Shown here piece by piece: positions 21,170-29,687 of a stretch of 64,000 bases of DNA. Source of the stretch: Synechococcus sp. AG-683-C23 (GTDB lineage Bacteria; Cyanobacteriota; Cyanobacteriia; PCC-6307; Cyanobiaceae); NCBI GenBank assembly GCA_003208835.1, contig QCVD01000003.1, forward strand, positions 1 to 64,000. Direction: 5' to 3'. Below the pieces are notes generated by a model. It was not told where the DNA came from and made no database searches. It was given only the letters and a program-made list of their open reading frames with translations. Position numbers and translations under genes: made by a program. The first letter of the stretch is position 1. Every line of letters starts with the position of its first letter.

Positions 21170-21793
21170 ATGCAAAAAAACACGTACCGCTACGAACAAA
21201 CGGCCTCTCTTCTGCTCGTGGAGGGGTACCCAGATTTATCGGCCGGCCACGGCAACGAAGCTATTGGAATTTTGTCCGCTTGGCGTCTGCAGCTCATCGG
21301 AACGCCAGAACTCGAGGGGACCCGAGATCATCTCGAGTCATTAATGAGTGCTGTAATGCCCTATGCACGGCACCAGCTGTCAGGAGTCGGCCTTCGCTTC
21401 GGTGCCGACGGTGGCTTCGTCTCCATTGGCCCCATGGACTCGGGCACCAGGCATCAGCTGGAACTTCGCAGCAGTCGTGAAGGGGTCGAGCCGCTTCAGA
21501 TCAAGCTCGACGATGCCGACCTGGCTGACCTGGTGCGCTGCCTGGATCGCCTCCGCTTGGACGAACGCGTGAAGTTGACCTGGACGATCCCTACCGATCA
21601 AGCGCTGAAACGTCATGAATTAGTCGACCGCATTCCCCTGCAGCGCCGACTGGCGGCTCCGGTTCTTGGCGGATTTGCTCTCGCTGCAACGTTAGCCGTG
21701 GCTGTGCTCCAACCGTTACCCCCGATCGGAGAGGAGTCAGCAAAACCCTTGACCACGGGACTTGAAACAGCTCAACCCGATGCCGAACGTTGA
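21170..21793 (+). CDS. DUF4335 family protein, C-terminal membrane anchor
   Basis: 207 aa. The N-terminal YRYEQTASLLLVEGYPDLSA and later DLADLVRCLDRLRLDERV segments match the DUF4335 family. A single hydrophobic helix near residues 165-182 (APVLGGFALAATLAVAVL) suggests a membrane anchor with the main domain in the cytoplasm. Function unknown. Its stop overlaps the TTG start of the next gene (TTGA). Confidence 0.8.
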   Translation: MQKNTYRYEQTASLLLVEGYPDLSAGHGNEAIGILSAWRLQLIGTPELEGTRDHLESLMSAVMPYARHQLSGVGLRFGADGGFVSIGPMDSGTRHQLELRSSREGVEPLQIKLDDADLADLVRCLDRLRLDERVKLTWTIPTDQALKRHELVDRIPLQRRLAAPVLGGFALAATLAVAVLQPLPPIGEESAKPLTTGLETAQPDAER

Positions 21794-22092
21794 CGACGGT
21801 CACTCAGCCTTCAGAATCGACTGAATTCGAACATCAGTTCCTGAGCATGGGTGACAGCTGGTCGGACTTGAGACGACGTGTTGCCCGAATTGGAGCGTCA
21901 CTCGACGTGGTGGTCCGCAGCGATCCAGAGGTCTGTGGGCTTAGTGGATTGGACTATCACCTCACCCTTCATCACAGTGGTTACGGCGATTGCACGGTGG
22001 GATGTCTCACCCTGATCAACTGTCCAAACGAACTGGTGGTGATTGAATTTTCACGCTGGATGCGTGGGGCAGGCCACACCCTCGAGTCATGA
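21790..22092 (+). CDS. Conserved small protein in the DUF3038/DUF4335 cluster
   Basis: 100 aa, TTG start overlapping the preceding stop by four bases. Alternating polar and hydrophobic stretches (LDYHLTLHHSGYGDCTVGCL; NELVVIEFSRWMRG) suggest a compact beta-rich soluble fold. No family recognised. The 4-nt overlaps on both sides indicate translational coupling with the DUF4335 gene and the downstream membrane protein. Confidence 0.65.
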   Translation: MTTVTQPSESTEFEHQFLSMGDSWSDLRRRVARIGASLDVVVRSDPEVCGLSGLDYHLTLHHSGYGDCTVGCLTLINCPNELVVIEFSRWMRGAGHTLES

Positions 22093-22457
22093 ACAAACGA
22101 GCTCGAAAGTCCCAACGATCCCAACGGCGAGTCTTCCGCCCAAAACGGCCTTTTCCGTACGTGGTTATGTTCCGGCAACTCGTCGCCGGACTACTGATGT
22201 TGGCGGCTGGGCTGGGCATTGCCGTGTTACTCCAGCAATTGCCTCAACAAGTTGACGTTGTACTGCTGGTGAGCGAAGCCATCGCCGACTTGATTCGTGG
22301 GATTCAGCAATTGCTGGAGGCCATGCTGGGTCTTGCCGCCATTGTGGTGATCGCCTCATTGGTGATTCTCGCGAGCGTTCTCAGTTTTGGCGGTGTTTGG
22401 CGGCTCATACGACTTGTGCGCATGCTGCTGAAGCGGAATCCTCAAGGACGACGTTGA
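22089..22457 (+). CDS. Small two-helix membrane protein
   Basis: 122 aa. A strongly basic N-terminus (KRARKSQRSQRRVFRPKR) precedes two hydrophobic helices (about residues 30-48 and 78-102) and ends in a basic tail. It begins with an ATGA overlap on the upstream gene and ends overlapping the convergent EF-hand gene by about 16 nt. Family not recognised; topology from the positive-inside rule places both termini in the cytoplasm. Confidence 0.65.
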   Translation: MNKRARKSQRSQRRVFRPKRPFPYVVMFRQLVAGLLMLAAGLGIAVLLQQLPQQVDVVLLVSEAIADLIRGIQQLLEAMLGLAAIVVIASLVILASVLSFGGVWRLIRLVRMLLKRNPQGRR

Positions 22458-22912
22458 GGAGGAGCTAACGATCGCTGCATCCGCCAAAGCTCTGCCAGCG
22501 TGACCGTGCCATCCCGATTCTCGTCCAAACGTTTGAAATGACGAGCAATCCAGGGAATCGCCTGGGCTTCCTGCCAATTCAACCGTTGATCACGATTACG
22601 GTCGGCCTTTTGAAAATGACGTTGCAGGCGTGGACCGCTGGGTGAAGCACCCCTACTGCGCAAATCGTCTAAGAGTAGATAAGAGCGATTGTTCTGACGT
22701 TTCAACCTGCGCTCCAGCGCCCGTTGTCCTTGAAGTTCATGCAACTCAAGGCGGCCGTTTTGGTTCCCATCGAGGCGATGAAACAGGCTTTCCATCCGCA
22801 TGAAGTACACACTCATGGGTGGCGATTGTGGAGCTCCCATAGCAAGCATGGCCACCAACACAACAACCAGAGCGGGAACAAGGGCTCGGGATGCAGTGAA
22901 CACAATCATCAC
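22442..22912 (-). CDS. Secreted EF-hand calcium-binding protein
   Basis: 156 aa. An N-terminal hydrophobic signal sequence (about residues 8-26) is followed by three EF-hand-type loops: DGNQNGRLELHE, DRNRDQRLNWQE and DENRDGTVTLAE. The first and third keep all the usual calcium ligands, and the second has Q at the conserved Gly position. It is probably periplasmic or cell-surface, binding Ca2+. Starts at ATG (MMIVFTASRAL). Partner unknown. Confidence 0.85.
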   Translation of the reverse strand: MMIVFTASRALVPALVVVLVAMLAMGAPQSPPMSVYFMRMESLFHRLDGNQNGRLELHELQGQRALERRLKRQNNRSYLLLDDLRSRGASPSGPRLQRHFQKADRNRDQRLNWQEAQAIPWIARHFKRLDENRDGTVTLAELWRMQRSLAPPQRRP

Positions 22913-23128
22913 AAAAGACTATGGAGAAAATCTCCCGTCGACGATGTCTGAAATATGACCCATTGAGCAGCAGTGATGACAAGATTGTTCCCTGTGGGAC
23001 CAACCCACCACCCACCAATCGAGGGCGATGTCGGGTAGAGCGAGCAAATCTCATACGTACTTCGTCACACCCAGCCAACAGATCAGACGCATGAACCAAC
23101 GGGTGACGGAAGTAGAACTAACGGAACA

Positions 23129-23877
23129 ATGGATCGATCGATGAATGGTGCACACACATCGATGATTTGGGTTGTTGATGATGATCCGGAACTTCGAAAG
23201 ATGGTGAGCACATACCTGCTCGATCAGGGCTACGACGTCAGAAGCCTCTGCGATGTCAAGCAACTGGAGGCACGTCTTGAATATCAACGCCCCAATCTCG
23301 TTATTCGAGATTAGATGCTGTCAGGAGATGACGGTCTCACCGCACTCCGACGCCTACGAGATGTAGGCGATGACTTACTGGTAGTGATGTTGACGGCTCG
23401 GGCAGACGGCATTGATCGAATCATTGGAGTGGAGCAGGGAGCTGATGACTACCTCGCCAAACCGTTTCTGCCCCGAGAACTCTCAGCCAGGATTGAGGCG
23501 GTCTTGCGTCGCCGAAGCAAAATTCCCGCAGGCACCCCCCTCGCTGATGGTGGACGCATCAGCTTTGGCGACAATGTGCTCGATTTATCAGCCCGCACCC
23601 TTTGGCGTGACAACACCCCACGGTGATCACCAGTGGGGAATTCAGCCTGTTGGCTGCATTCGTTCAGCATCCCCACCGCCCTCTGTCCCGCGAACGTTTG
23701 ATTGAGTTAGCCCGTGGTCCGAGTTGCGACACCGATAGCCGCAGCATGGATGTTCAAGTTTCAAGGGTGCGAAAGCTCGTGGAGCCCGATCCAACGCGCC
23801 CTCGCTATGTGCAAACCGTATGGGGCTATGGCTATGTGTTGGTGCCTGACGGCGAACCTCGCCTAAGGAGATCCTGA
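23129..23877 (+). pseudogene. OmpR-family response regulator, broken
   Basis: Receiver plus winged-helix architecture spread over two lesions. The receiver begins WVVDDDPELRKMV and reaches LVIRD, where the Asp is the expected phospho-acceptor; the very next codon is TAG (23312). The frame resumes unchanged with MLSGDDGLTALRRLR and the conserved Lys in DYLAKPF. At about 23622 the frame shifts (CCACGGTGA); one missing base would restore PRVITSGEFSLL, and the winged-helix continues to VQTVWGYGYVLVPDGE. No functional full-length product is expected unless there is recoding. Confidence 0.88.
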
Positions 23878-24537
23878 AAATGCTGTCCTGAATCTGAGGA
23901 CGCAATCACCCTGTCATGAAGGAAAGAAGACCGAGTAAAGACTGCGTCAAGGACAAGGCAAGCGTGGGGCGATGGGACGAAAAGACCAGGCCTGGTGACA
24001 CTCACACAAGTAATCACCAGGCTTAGGGAGACAAGATTTTCTGAACCGTTAAAAGTTCTCGCTTTTGCTCTTTTCCCTACTGGCATTGCTGCTATTGATC
24101 CTGAGGCGTGCGCTGAAGGGAAAGCCGCCTAGATAATTATTAGCGAGCATATCGAACGCAGACTAGGCACCCAATACTAGCTCCTAGTTACAGACTTTGA
24201 ACGCATACCAAGAGCCATCAAGGCAACTACTACATCATGAATAAGTCAGGCAAAAACATTAATTATCGCTATGGACTTTAAAACAAAATATTTATTAGCC
24301 CAATCGCAAGGTATTATTTTTATTAAAGAGTGGGAAAGTTACTAGTGTCGCGCATCTGCAATGACACTCGATACAAAGATAATGATTGCTCTACTGCAAC
24401 AGCCGCTGGTGGGAACCACAAGAGGTAAGCCTCTACTTCATAACCGATGACTCAGAATTCACCTGCCAATCTCCCATCAAATCCCAAGGATGGATAGCAC
24501 CAGCAGGAGTGAAATAAATATCAATTGATTGGTGGCC
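23878..24537. other. AT-rich stretch without a supported gene
   Basis: About 660 bp downstream of the broken response regulator. A few very short frames (for example a 29-codon one beginning at 24361) lack a ribosome binding site and recognisable character. I see no RNA gene, repeat or transposase trace. Confidence 0.4.
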
Positions 24538-24705
24538 ATGACAAACGGAGTCGAAGAATTTTGTTCATCAGACATTGAGGAGGCGAAAAAGCTTGTTCTG
24601 TATGTAGTCATTGGCGGCCTCATCGTCCCTTGCATGGTCGGCATTGCATTAAGCCAAGAGTTGAGTCGATGGCCTGTAGGAGAAGCAACTTTCAAGATTC
24701 AATGA
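24538..24705 (+). CDS. Small single-helix membrane protein
   Basis: 55 aa, too short for most ORF lists: an acidic N-terminus (MTNGVEEFCSSDIEEAKK) is followed by one hydrophobic helix (LVLYVVIGGLIVPCMVGIAL) and a short polar tail (SQELSRWPVGEATFKIQ). The balanced codon usage and clean helix suggest a real gene. The antisense frame at 24477-24695 looks like its shadow. Function unknown. Confidence 0.5.
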   Translation: MTNGVEEFCSSDIEEAKKLVLYVVIGGLIVPCMVGIALSQELSRWPVGEATFKIQ

Positions 24706-24829
24706 TAAGTGATTATCGCTAGTTTCATGCCGATTGAAATGAAGGATCGCAGTCAAAAGGCAAAGTTTTTAGTCGTATCCCACAGCTGAAGAGGGGCGTC
24801 CCCAGAATTAGGATCATCGGCCTGAAGTA

Positions 24830-25024
24830 ATGAACGTTCTCCTTGCAGCACTCTTCTCTCTGGCAGCTTTTGCTTTTGTTCTGACCACGAGCGTTACGAG
24901 CAGTGCTACCTACACAACGCACATCGGCTCAAGGACTCCGCCAGCAGAGGCAGATTGCATTCAGACTGGTGAGTTCATAACGGAACAGGACAAGCTGCTC
25001 AAGATCTACAAGTGCCCAACCTAA
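24830..25024 (+). CDS. Small exported or anchored protein
   Basis: 64 aa. The first 25 residues (MNVLLAALFSLAAFAFVLTT) form a signal peptide or membrane anchor; the rest is polar with two cysteines (ADCIQTGE and IYKCP) that could form a disulphide outside the cell. No family recognised. Confidence 0.5.
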   Translation: MNVLLAALFSLAAFAFVLTTSVTSSATYTTHIGSRTPPAEADCIQTGEFITEQDKLLKIYKCPT

Positions 25025-25303
25025 ATGGCCTTGAATCTCGAAAGCTAGGCAGCAGGAGTAGAGAAACCACCGACGGAAAACCGTTGAACGCTGGTCTGAT
25101 CCCTCGGTAATATGAGCGACTTTTTTAATGATTGTTCAACGCTGATGAGATCCGTCGCATGGATCCGTTGAATGGAGTAAGCCATCTATGGCTTTTGCGA
25201 TGATCTGAACAAAAAGAACTAGCGCCTCTAGAAAATCGTCGAAAGCAACAACTGATATCAGGCCGTATTGGCAGTGTGGGCCAGGACAAAAGGAGGATCG
25301 ATC

Positions 25304-25588
25304 ATGATGCATACCAAATGCTCTTTCGTTCTGCGTGTTCGGCCTAGGGCCGGGTTTCACCGCCACCACTCGCCAGAAGGGCTAGCGAATATATATACAA
25401 CTTTAATTCAAACGCAAATGTCTACCAAAGTCCGCAATTGGGATGTCGTCGCTAAAGCAATGGATGCAGCTGTTGCAACTACCAGTCAAAAGTACATCCG
25501 AGCCAAAGCATTGGCAGAAGGGAAATTTGATCCCATGCCCACTAGCTTTCCAGGAGCGCCTTACAGTATTTCTGCTGTAGCAGGCTAA
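25304..25588 (+). CDS. Small soluble protein, start ambiguous
   Basis: Up to 94 aa. A near-perfect Shine-Dalgarno (AAAAGGAGG, 25288-25296) sits 7 nt before ATG 25304. However, the more protein-like part begins at an internal ATG at 25418 (MSTKVRNWDVVAKAMDAAVA, 56 aa), ending SFPGAPYSISAVAG. The first 38 codons are basic and unlike the rest, and another frame across them reads like a gene remnant. The shorter product is quite possible. Function unknown. Confidence 0.5.
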   Translation: MMHTKCSFVLRVRPRAGFHRHHSPEGLANIYTTLIQTQMSTKVRNWDVVAKAMDAAVATTSQKYIRAKALAEGKFDPMPTSFPGAPYSISAVAG

Positions 25589-25637
25589 CCACAAAAAATT
25601 CAGCCTCACTTATATGAGGCTCTAATATTATTAACCC

Positions 25638-25817
25638 ATGAGTACTCAGCATTCAGTTCACCAATACTTGATCCGTTACAGGGATCTTGACGGGAAAAGT
25701 TATGAAGACAGTGTGTATGCTTTCAATGCCATGGAAGCCCAGCATTTAGCAATGGAGTCCAATTCCGGGCTGAGCCAAAGACCGCACCTAATCAGTGCGA
25801 TTCTTAAAGCCAACTAA
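25638..25817 (+). CDS. Small conserved-type soluble protein
   Basis: 59 aa, ATG start. YLIRYRDLDGKSYEDSVYAF and NAMEAQHLAMESNSGL suggest a small alpha/beta protein, followed by a helix ending SAILKAN. This resembles short proteins seen repeatedly in marine Synechococcus accessory regions, though I cannot name a family. It lies 49 bp downstream of the previous small gene. Confidence 0.55.
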   Translation: MSTQHSVHQYLIRYRDLDGKSYEDSVYAFNAMEAQHLAMESNSGLSQRPHLISAILKAN

Positions 25818-26178
25818 GTAAGTTTATCAGATTTCAACTCAAGAATCATCTAGGTGATTCTTGATTAATATTTAGACTTTCACATGAGACTTGCCATAAA
25901 AACACGTAGGAAGAGAAAATATTATCACCAAAATAAATATATACAATCCGGCTTTCGCTTAAAAACCTAATTTAATGTCTGTAGCAATGTTGGCGATCAA
26001 CAGCATTAATCAAACTTTATTACTTCATTCATATTGATTTTCTGCAATACTTCAAGCATCACTTTACTTAGCAACACTTAGCGCATTACGAATACACATG
26101 CTTCAAATAAAAGCTACTACTTGAACGAATCACCATAGGAGTTAAAATTTGCCATAATCAAAGTATTGGATTAAAACG
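25818..26178. other. AT-rich intergenic stretch
   Basis: About 360 bp, very AT-rich, with no open frame worth calling and no hairpin-plus-T-run terminator that I could identify. Confidence 0.4.
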
Positions 26179-26388
26179 ATGGGCAATCTAGACTTAACGC
26201 CAAAACCACTTCTTCTGAAGATATGGAAAATCGTGACTTGGCATTGGAGGTTACAACTTGCCATCAATGCTCCGTTTGGTGTTTTTTGGCTAGCCGATAA
26301 AACCAACCCTGCTGTTCATCAATTCGACATGTCTTTGCTTACAGCAATGCAGGCGGAATGGCTGGCCCCAATGATAGGAATTAGCTAG
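26179..26388 (+). CDS. Small tryptophan-rich protein, unknown
   Basis: 69 aa, ATG start. PLLLKIWKIVTWHWRLQLAINAP followed by FGVFWLADKTNPAVHQFD gives one amphipathic or membrane-associated helix rich in Trp, then a helix ending EWLAPMIGIS. No charge-flanked long hydrophobic helix, so it may lie on rather than span the membrane. It looks like a genuine small gene but no family is recognised. Confidence 0.55.
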   Translation: MGNLDLTPKPLLLKIWKIVTWHWRLQLAINAPFGVFWLADKTNPAVHQFDMSLLTAMQAEWLAPMIGIS

Positions 26389-26429
26389 AAGAAACATCAG
26401 TCTGTGCAGATTTACGACAAATAAACTGG

Positions 26430-26561
26430 TTAATTACGGCGACGTTTCAATCTTCCAAACTTTAATCGCCGATTCATCACACCATCAAGCTGGATGAAGC
26501 TCATTGCAACCAACACAATGTAAATAATTTCAACCGAAAGTAGCCAAGTTGGAATTTCCAT
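26430..26561 (-). CDS. Tiny single-helix membrane protein
   Basis: 43 aa: a hydrophobic helix (WLLSVEIIYIVLVAMSFI) followed by a strongly basic cytoplasmic tail (NRRLKFGRLKRRRN). The N-out, C-in topology by charge is clear. Too short for standard gene calling; the longer overlapping minus frame 26501-26689 looks like chance. Confidence 0.45.
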   Translation of the reverse strand: MEIPTWLLSVEIIYIVLVAMSFIQLDGVMNRRLKFGRLKRRRN

Positions 26562-26846
26562 AACCTATTTTTATCAAAAGCGATAAGAGTGGACACCTCA
26601 ATTGCTACCACAAGAGGATATAGATGGAACCAAGCCAACAAGCAAGAAATCACACCATGACACGGGCAACCTATACATCTCCATATCACTATCTATTCAG
26701 CAAAGCCATAAACTACGATGCATGCATGGGCAGATAGAGCTTGATAATTGGCTTTAGCAAATTTTCTAGAAAATAGGCAGAAACACCAATAGACGAAGAC
26801 AAATAGTTATAAAAGAATAATTTTCAAAAATTCTTATTGAACACAC

Positions 26847-27314
26847 TTACAAGACCCATCTAAAAATTGGATCCGAAACCCTGTCGCGAACTAAATTAAT
26901 TAGTGAGTATTTTCCAGGCCCTGCACTAAGCAATATCAAATAAACCAATAGATATAGCAATGATGCTTCATATTCATAATTGTGTGCCTCAACTATGCCA
27001 AACGGCAATCCCTGCAGCCCTGTGTCACTAAAGTGAAACAATAAAGCAAATAACATTGTAGAAGAGAGACCTAAGAGTGAGAGACGAGTAAAGGCCCCAA
27101 TTGCTAAAAAGAATGAGCCAATAATTTGTGTATAAGCAGCCAGATAAGTCCAATACGAATGTGTAAATGGAAGGTAGGAAAAGTATTTATCGATGATAAA
27201 AGTGGTAAATCCGTCGGTATCTGCCAACTTTTCAAGTCCATGGTGAAGCATCAACAGCGCAACGAGCAGTCTTGCGAGCAAAAAAATGCTATTAGCAAAG
27301 GAATTAGAGATCAT
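26847..27314 (-). CDS. DoxX family membrane protein
   Basis: 155 aa with four hydrophobic helices. The N-terminal LLARLLVALLMLHHGLEKL and the third-helix LGLSSTMLFALLFHF pattern match DoxX/quinol-oxidase-subunit-like proteins. DoxX-family members sit in the plasma membrane, often in redox or stress contexts, and rarely have a defined reaction. It is the largest intact gene of the 24-29.6 kb islet. Confidence 0.75.
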   Translation of the reverse strand: MISNSFANSIFLLARLLVALLMLHHGLEKLADTDGFTTFIIDKYFSYLPFTHSYWTYLAAYTQIIGSFFLAIGAFTRLSLLGLSSTMLFALLFHFSDTGLQGLPFGIVEAHNYEYEASLLYLLVYLILLSAGPGKYSLINLVRDRVSDPIFRWVL

Positions 27315-27483
27315 TTATCTAAAGCAATGTTGAACACTATCAGCAAGCAATGAGGAATTGGTAAATATTTTATTTTTTACTGTGATATATATTAGCACTG
27401 AGAGGGAAAAATTTATACACACCAAAATCATATTTACAGTGAATTTACAAGGCACGACTTTATCGAGCCCTGTAAATTGTTAA

Positions 27484-27699
27484 TCAGAAAAAAAAAGTCC
27501 AAAATCGCTTATTTATTGCTACTCTGATCCAAAATATTATGGTCAAGATTATTGATGCAAGAAACACCATTCCAGTACCCCAGGCAAATGTTCGTTCGAC
27601 ACCAAGTAAATCAATGCAATGAAAGGTAGCTCCACTTAGAAAGAACAGAATCCCAAATGATCTATATCTCTGGGGTAAAAATGTCAGAGTTGTATCCAT
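27484..27699 (-). CDS. Small two-helix membrane protein
   Basis: 71 aa. After a polar start (MDTTLTFLPQRYRS) there are two hydrophobic stretches (FGILFFLSGATFHCIDLL and GMVFLASIILTIIFWI) and a basic-aromatic tail. It starts 3 nt after the stop of the gene at 27703-27933, so the two are probably cotranscribed. Family unknown. Confidence 0.5.
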   Translation of the reverse strand: MDTTLTFLPQRYRSFGILFFLSGATFHCIDLLGVERTFAWGTGMVFLASIILTIIFWIRVAINKRFWTFFF

Positions 27700-27702
27700 T
27701 AA

Positions 27703-27933
27703 TTAGCTATGAATTTGATTGGTAAAATTAAACCAAAGGGCTGAACTAATTGCAATTGCAGGAAACATAGCCAAGAAGAAACTTTCTTGATTGGGGATTT
27801 CTCCTATCATCAAAGAGGCAATCACAAGGGCTAGAAAAACCAAGAAGATGCTGTTCAAACCTGCTTTTGAAAGCAATGGAGCAACCATGATTCTGGCAAT
27901 AGAACTTTTGATGGTGAGATTAGTGTTGGCCAT
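27703..27933 (-). CDS. Small two-helix membrane protein
   Basis: 76 aa. A short polar N-terminus (MANTNLTIKSSIARIM) leads into two hydrophobic helices (NSIFLVFLALVIASLMIG and FFLAMFPAIAISSALWF). First gene of the two-gene minus-strand unit with 27484-27699. No family recognised. Confidence 0.5.
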   Translation of the reverse strand: MANTNLTIKSSIARIMVAPLLSKAGLNSIFLVFLALVIASLMIGEIPNQESFFLAMFPAIAISSALWFNFTNQIHS

Positions 27934-28625
27934 ACTTCAGCAAGCTAATTTATTGTGAATCTATATTCCTTGATGATTGTGTAGATTTTTATATATCAAT
28001 GTAGCGAATGGTCTATTTTGCGGGCCAAATGAGCCGTTCAAATTTTTGATGAAGTATGAACTCAAATGATTTGAAAGCGATAGGGCGAACTTCGACAAAT
28101 TTGGATCACCAGAGCATATATGTTTTGCCGCAAGACAAGGCAGGATAGCAATAATTTACCGCAAGAAATTTGGCCGCTAATATTGACTCCCAGGCGAATG
28201 AAGCATTGGTTAAAAATGAGTATCGAATAATTCATTGATTCCATATGAATCCATGAATAATTGCCGAACCTGAGTTCATCATGGCCGATAAGATAAGTAG
28301 CTTAATATCTTCTATCTCCCAACAAAAAGATTCGACATAACAAAGGTCATCCATGGAACAGGCATCAGCCAAAACTCATTGACTCATCCTTCAATTGGAA
28401 CCAATCAAAAGCTGCGAAGGGGTCTACAACTGTTGACAAGCTGATGACTTTGGTAATAAAAACGGTGCTAAGCACCACGAAAAATTGGAATGTCCGTTCG
28501 CTCTCCTTACGTCATTCCGATTGATACCGCTAGGGTTGCAAACACAAATGAGCTGATTTAAGCTCGATGTCCTGGATGTCCACTGCTGGTGGAGTGAATA
28601 CGACTAAAGAGACTTCCGCTGCACT
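27934..28625. other. AT-rich intergenic stretch
   Basis: About 690 bp. One minus frame (28062-28244) is open but has no ribosome binding site and a composition typical of chance. No RNA or repeat recognised. Confidence 0.4.
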
Positions 28626-28751
28626 ATGGCTAGAGTCAGTGAAATCAATGCCATTAAAGAGGTGGTCGAAGAAGACCTCGCCTTGGTAGGAAAAACTCCG
28701 GCCGTTTTAGTAAAGCGTCCGAAGCGATGGAACAAATGGATAGGTCTTTAA
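28626..28751 (+). CDS. Very small basic protein
   Basis: 41 aa, ATG start: an acidic helix (EINAIKEVVEEDLALVG) followed by a basic, Trp-containing tail (VKRPKRWNKWIGL). Coding-like composition, but no family and no clear ribosome binding site. Included as a low-confidence small gene. Confidence 0.4.
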   Translation: MARVSEINAIKEVVEEDLALVGKTPAVLVKRPKRWNKWIGL

Positions 28752-28769
28752 GCTAGCTTCTCTTTCTTA

Positions 28770-28919
28770 TTACGAATTCAACAGATCTTGTTCAGCCTCG
28801 TCTGAGAATAAGGCATATATAAATTCCCCTCTTCGATTCCTAAAGCTCACCACGTCTAAATGATTCGGATGACTATCAACATCAACAAACTTTCCACTTC
28901 GTAGAAGAAAACGAGTCAT
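28770..28919 (-). CDS. Small paralog A of a tandem pair
   Basis: 49 aa. Sequence pattern MTRFLLRSGKF, then LDVVSFRNRRGEFIYALFS and DEAEQDLLNS. It aligns without gaps over most of its length with the next gene upstream (29017-29178): shared M.R[FY]LLR.G, P..LDV, R...GEF.YA..S..AE..LL.S. Probably one small alpha/beta domain. No known family recognised. Confidence 0.6.
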   Translation of the reverse strand: MTRFLLRSGKFVDVDSHPNHLDVVSFRNRRGEFIYALFSDEAEQDLLNS

Positions 28920-29016
28920 AATACTAAATCGATTGAGCAATCATAAAAGCATAGATTAATTGTTGCATGTTCGTTTTGCCAAACCTTGTTAAAATGGTGA
29001 ATTGAGTACATGATCA

Positions 29017-29178
29017 TCAGGATACTTGCCAAGACTTCAATAACACAAATTCAGCCTGTTCCGAAAGAGTGGCATAAACAAATTCACCACTAAAGTCTCT
29101 GTAGATAAGGACGTCAAGTAAGCCAGGTTCGACCTCAATACTAATCAAAGAACCATTTCGTAAGAGGTAGCGAGCCAT
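29017..29178 (-). CDS. Small paralog B of a tandem pair
   Basis: 53 aa. MARYLLRNGSLI, EPGLLDVLIYRDFSGEFVYA and TLSEQAEFVLLKS match paralog A residue by residue at the conserved positions. It lies 97 bp upstream of paralog A, in the same direction. The pair indicates a gene family rather than chance ORFs. Function unknown. Confidence 0.6.
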   Translation of the reverse strand: MARYLLRNGSLISIEVEPGLLDVLIYRDFSGEFVYATLSEQAEFVLLKSWQVS

Positions 29179-29336
29179 GTTTTTTACCCATCAACCCAAT
29201 TGTACGGAAAATCATTCATTGATGTCTCACTTATCAGATAATCAATACTTAAATCCAGACTTGTTGTACCAGTTGATGCCGATAGGCATCCTAATCTCTT
29301 GAGTATCATCTATGGATTGTTCTGATCCCCCCTCAG

Positions 29337-29567
29337 TCAAAGATGCTCGCAGAGGACGCACCCACACGCCACCAGAAACAGATCGATCAGCCATAAAATA
29401 GTAAAAGTGACTCCACAGCCAATTACCTCCCCATTGACGACAAGAACTAGACCATTCCGATCATGATAAGACCAATGATTCCATAAAGGATTGGCTGCTA
29501 CTTGCTGAGCGACGAGATCCTCACTCCTAACCAACCTGATGCATGGGTTTGATTGGATCACTTCCAC
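29337..29567 (-). CDS. Hypothetical small protein
   Basis: 76 aa. The first 45 residues are soluble-looking (QSNPCIRLVRSEDLVAQQVA; NGLVLVVNGEVIGCG) and the C-terminal 30 form a hydrophobic helix (FTILWLIDLFLVACGCVL). No family recognised. It diverges from the broken histidine kinase across a perfect inverted repeat. Confidence 0.4.
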   Translation of the reverse strand: MEVIQSNPCIRLVRSEDLVAQQVAANPLWNHWSYHDRNGLVLVVNGEVIGCGVTFTILWLIDLFLVACGCVLCEHL

Positions 29568-29579
29568 TCAACACACCTC

Positions 29580-29610
29580 GTCATTCTGCCACCTAACAAG
29601 GCAGAATGAC
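29580..29610. repeat. Perfect 11-bp inverted repeat
   Basis: GTCATTCTGCC and GGCAGAATGAC are exact reverse complements around a 9-nt spacer (acctaacaa). There is no T run on either side, so a terminator is less likely than an operator or the footprint of an insertion. It sits in the divergent gap between the 29337-29567 gene and the histidine kinase remnant. Confidence 0.75.
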
Positions 29611-29687
29611 CGCAATGGCTTGACAATATGATGACCTTTCACTGTCGATCGAACCCAGTCCAGACCTGTAATAATTAAACCCGTTAG

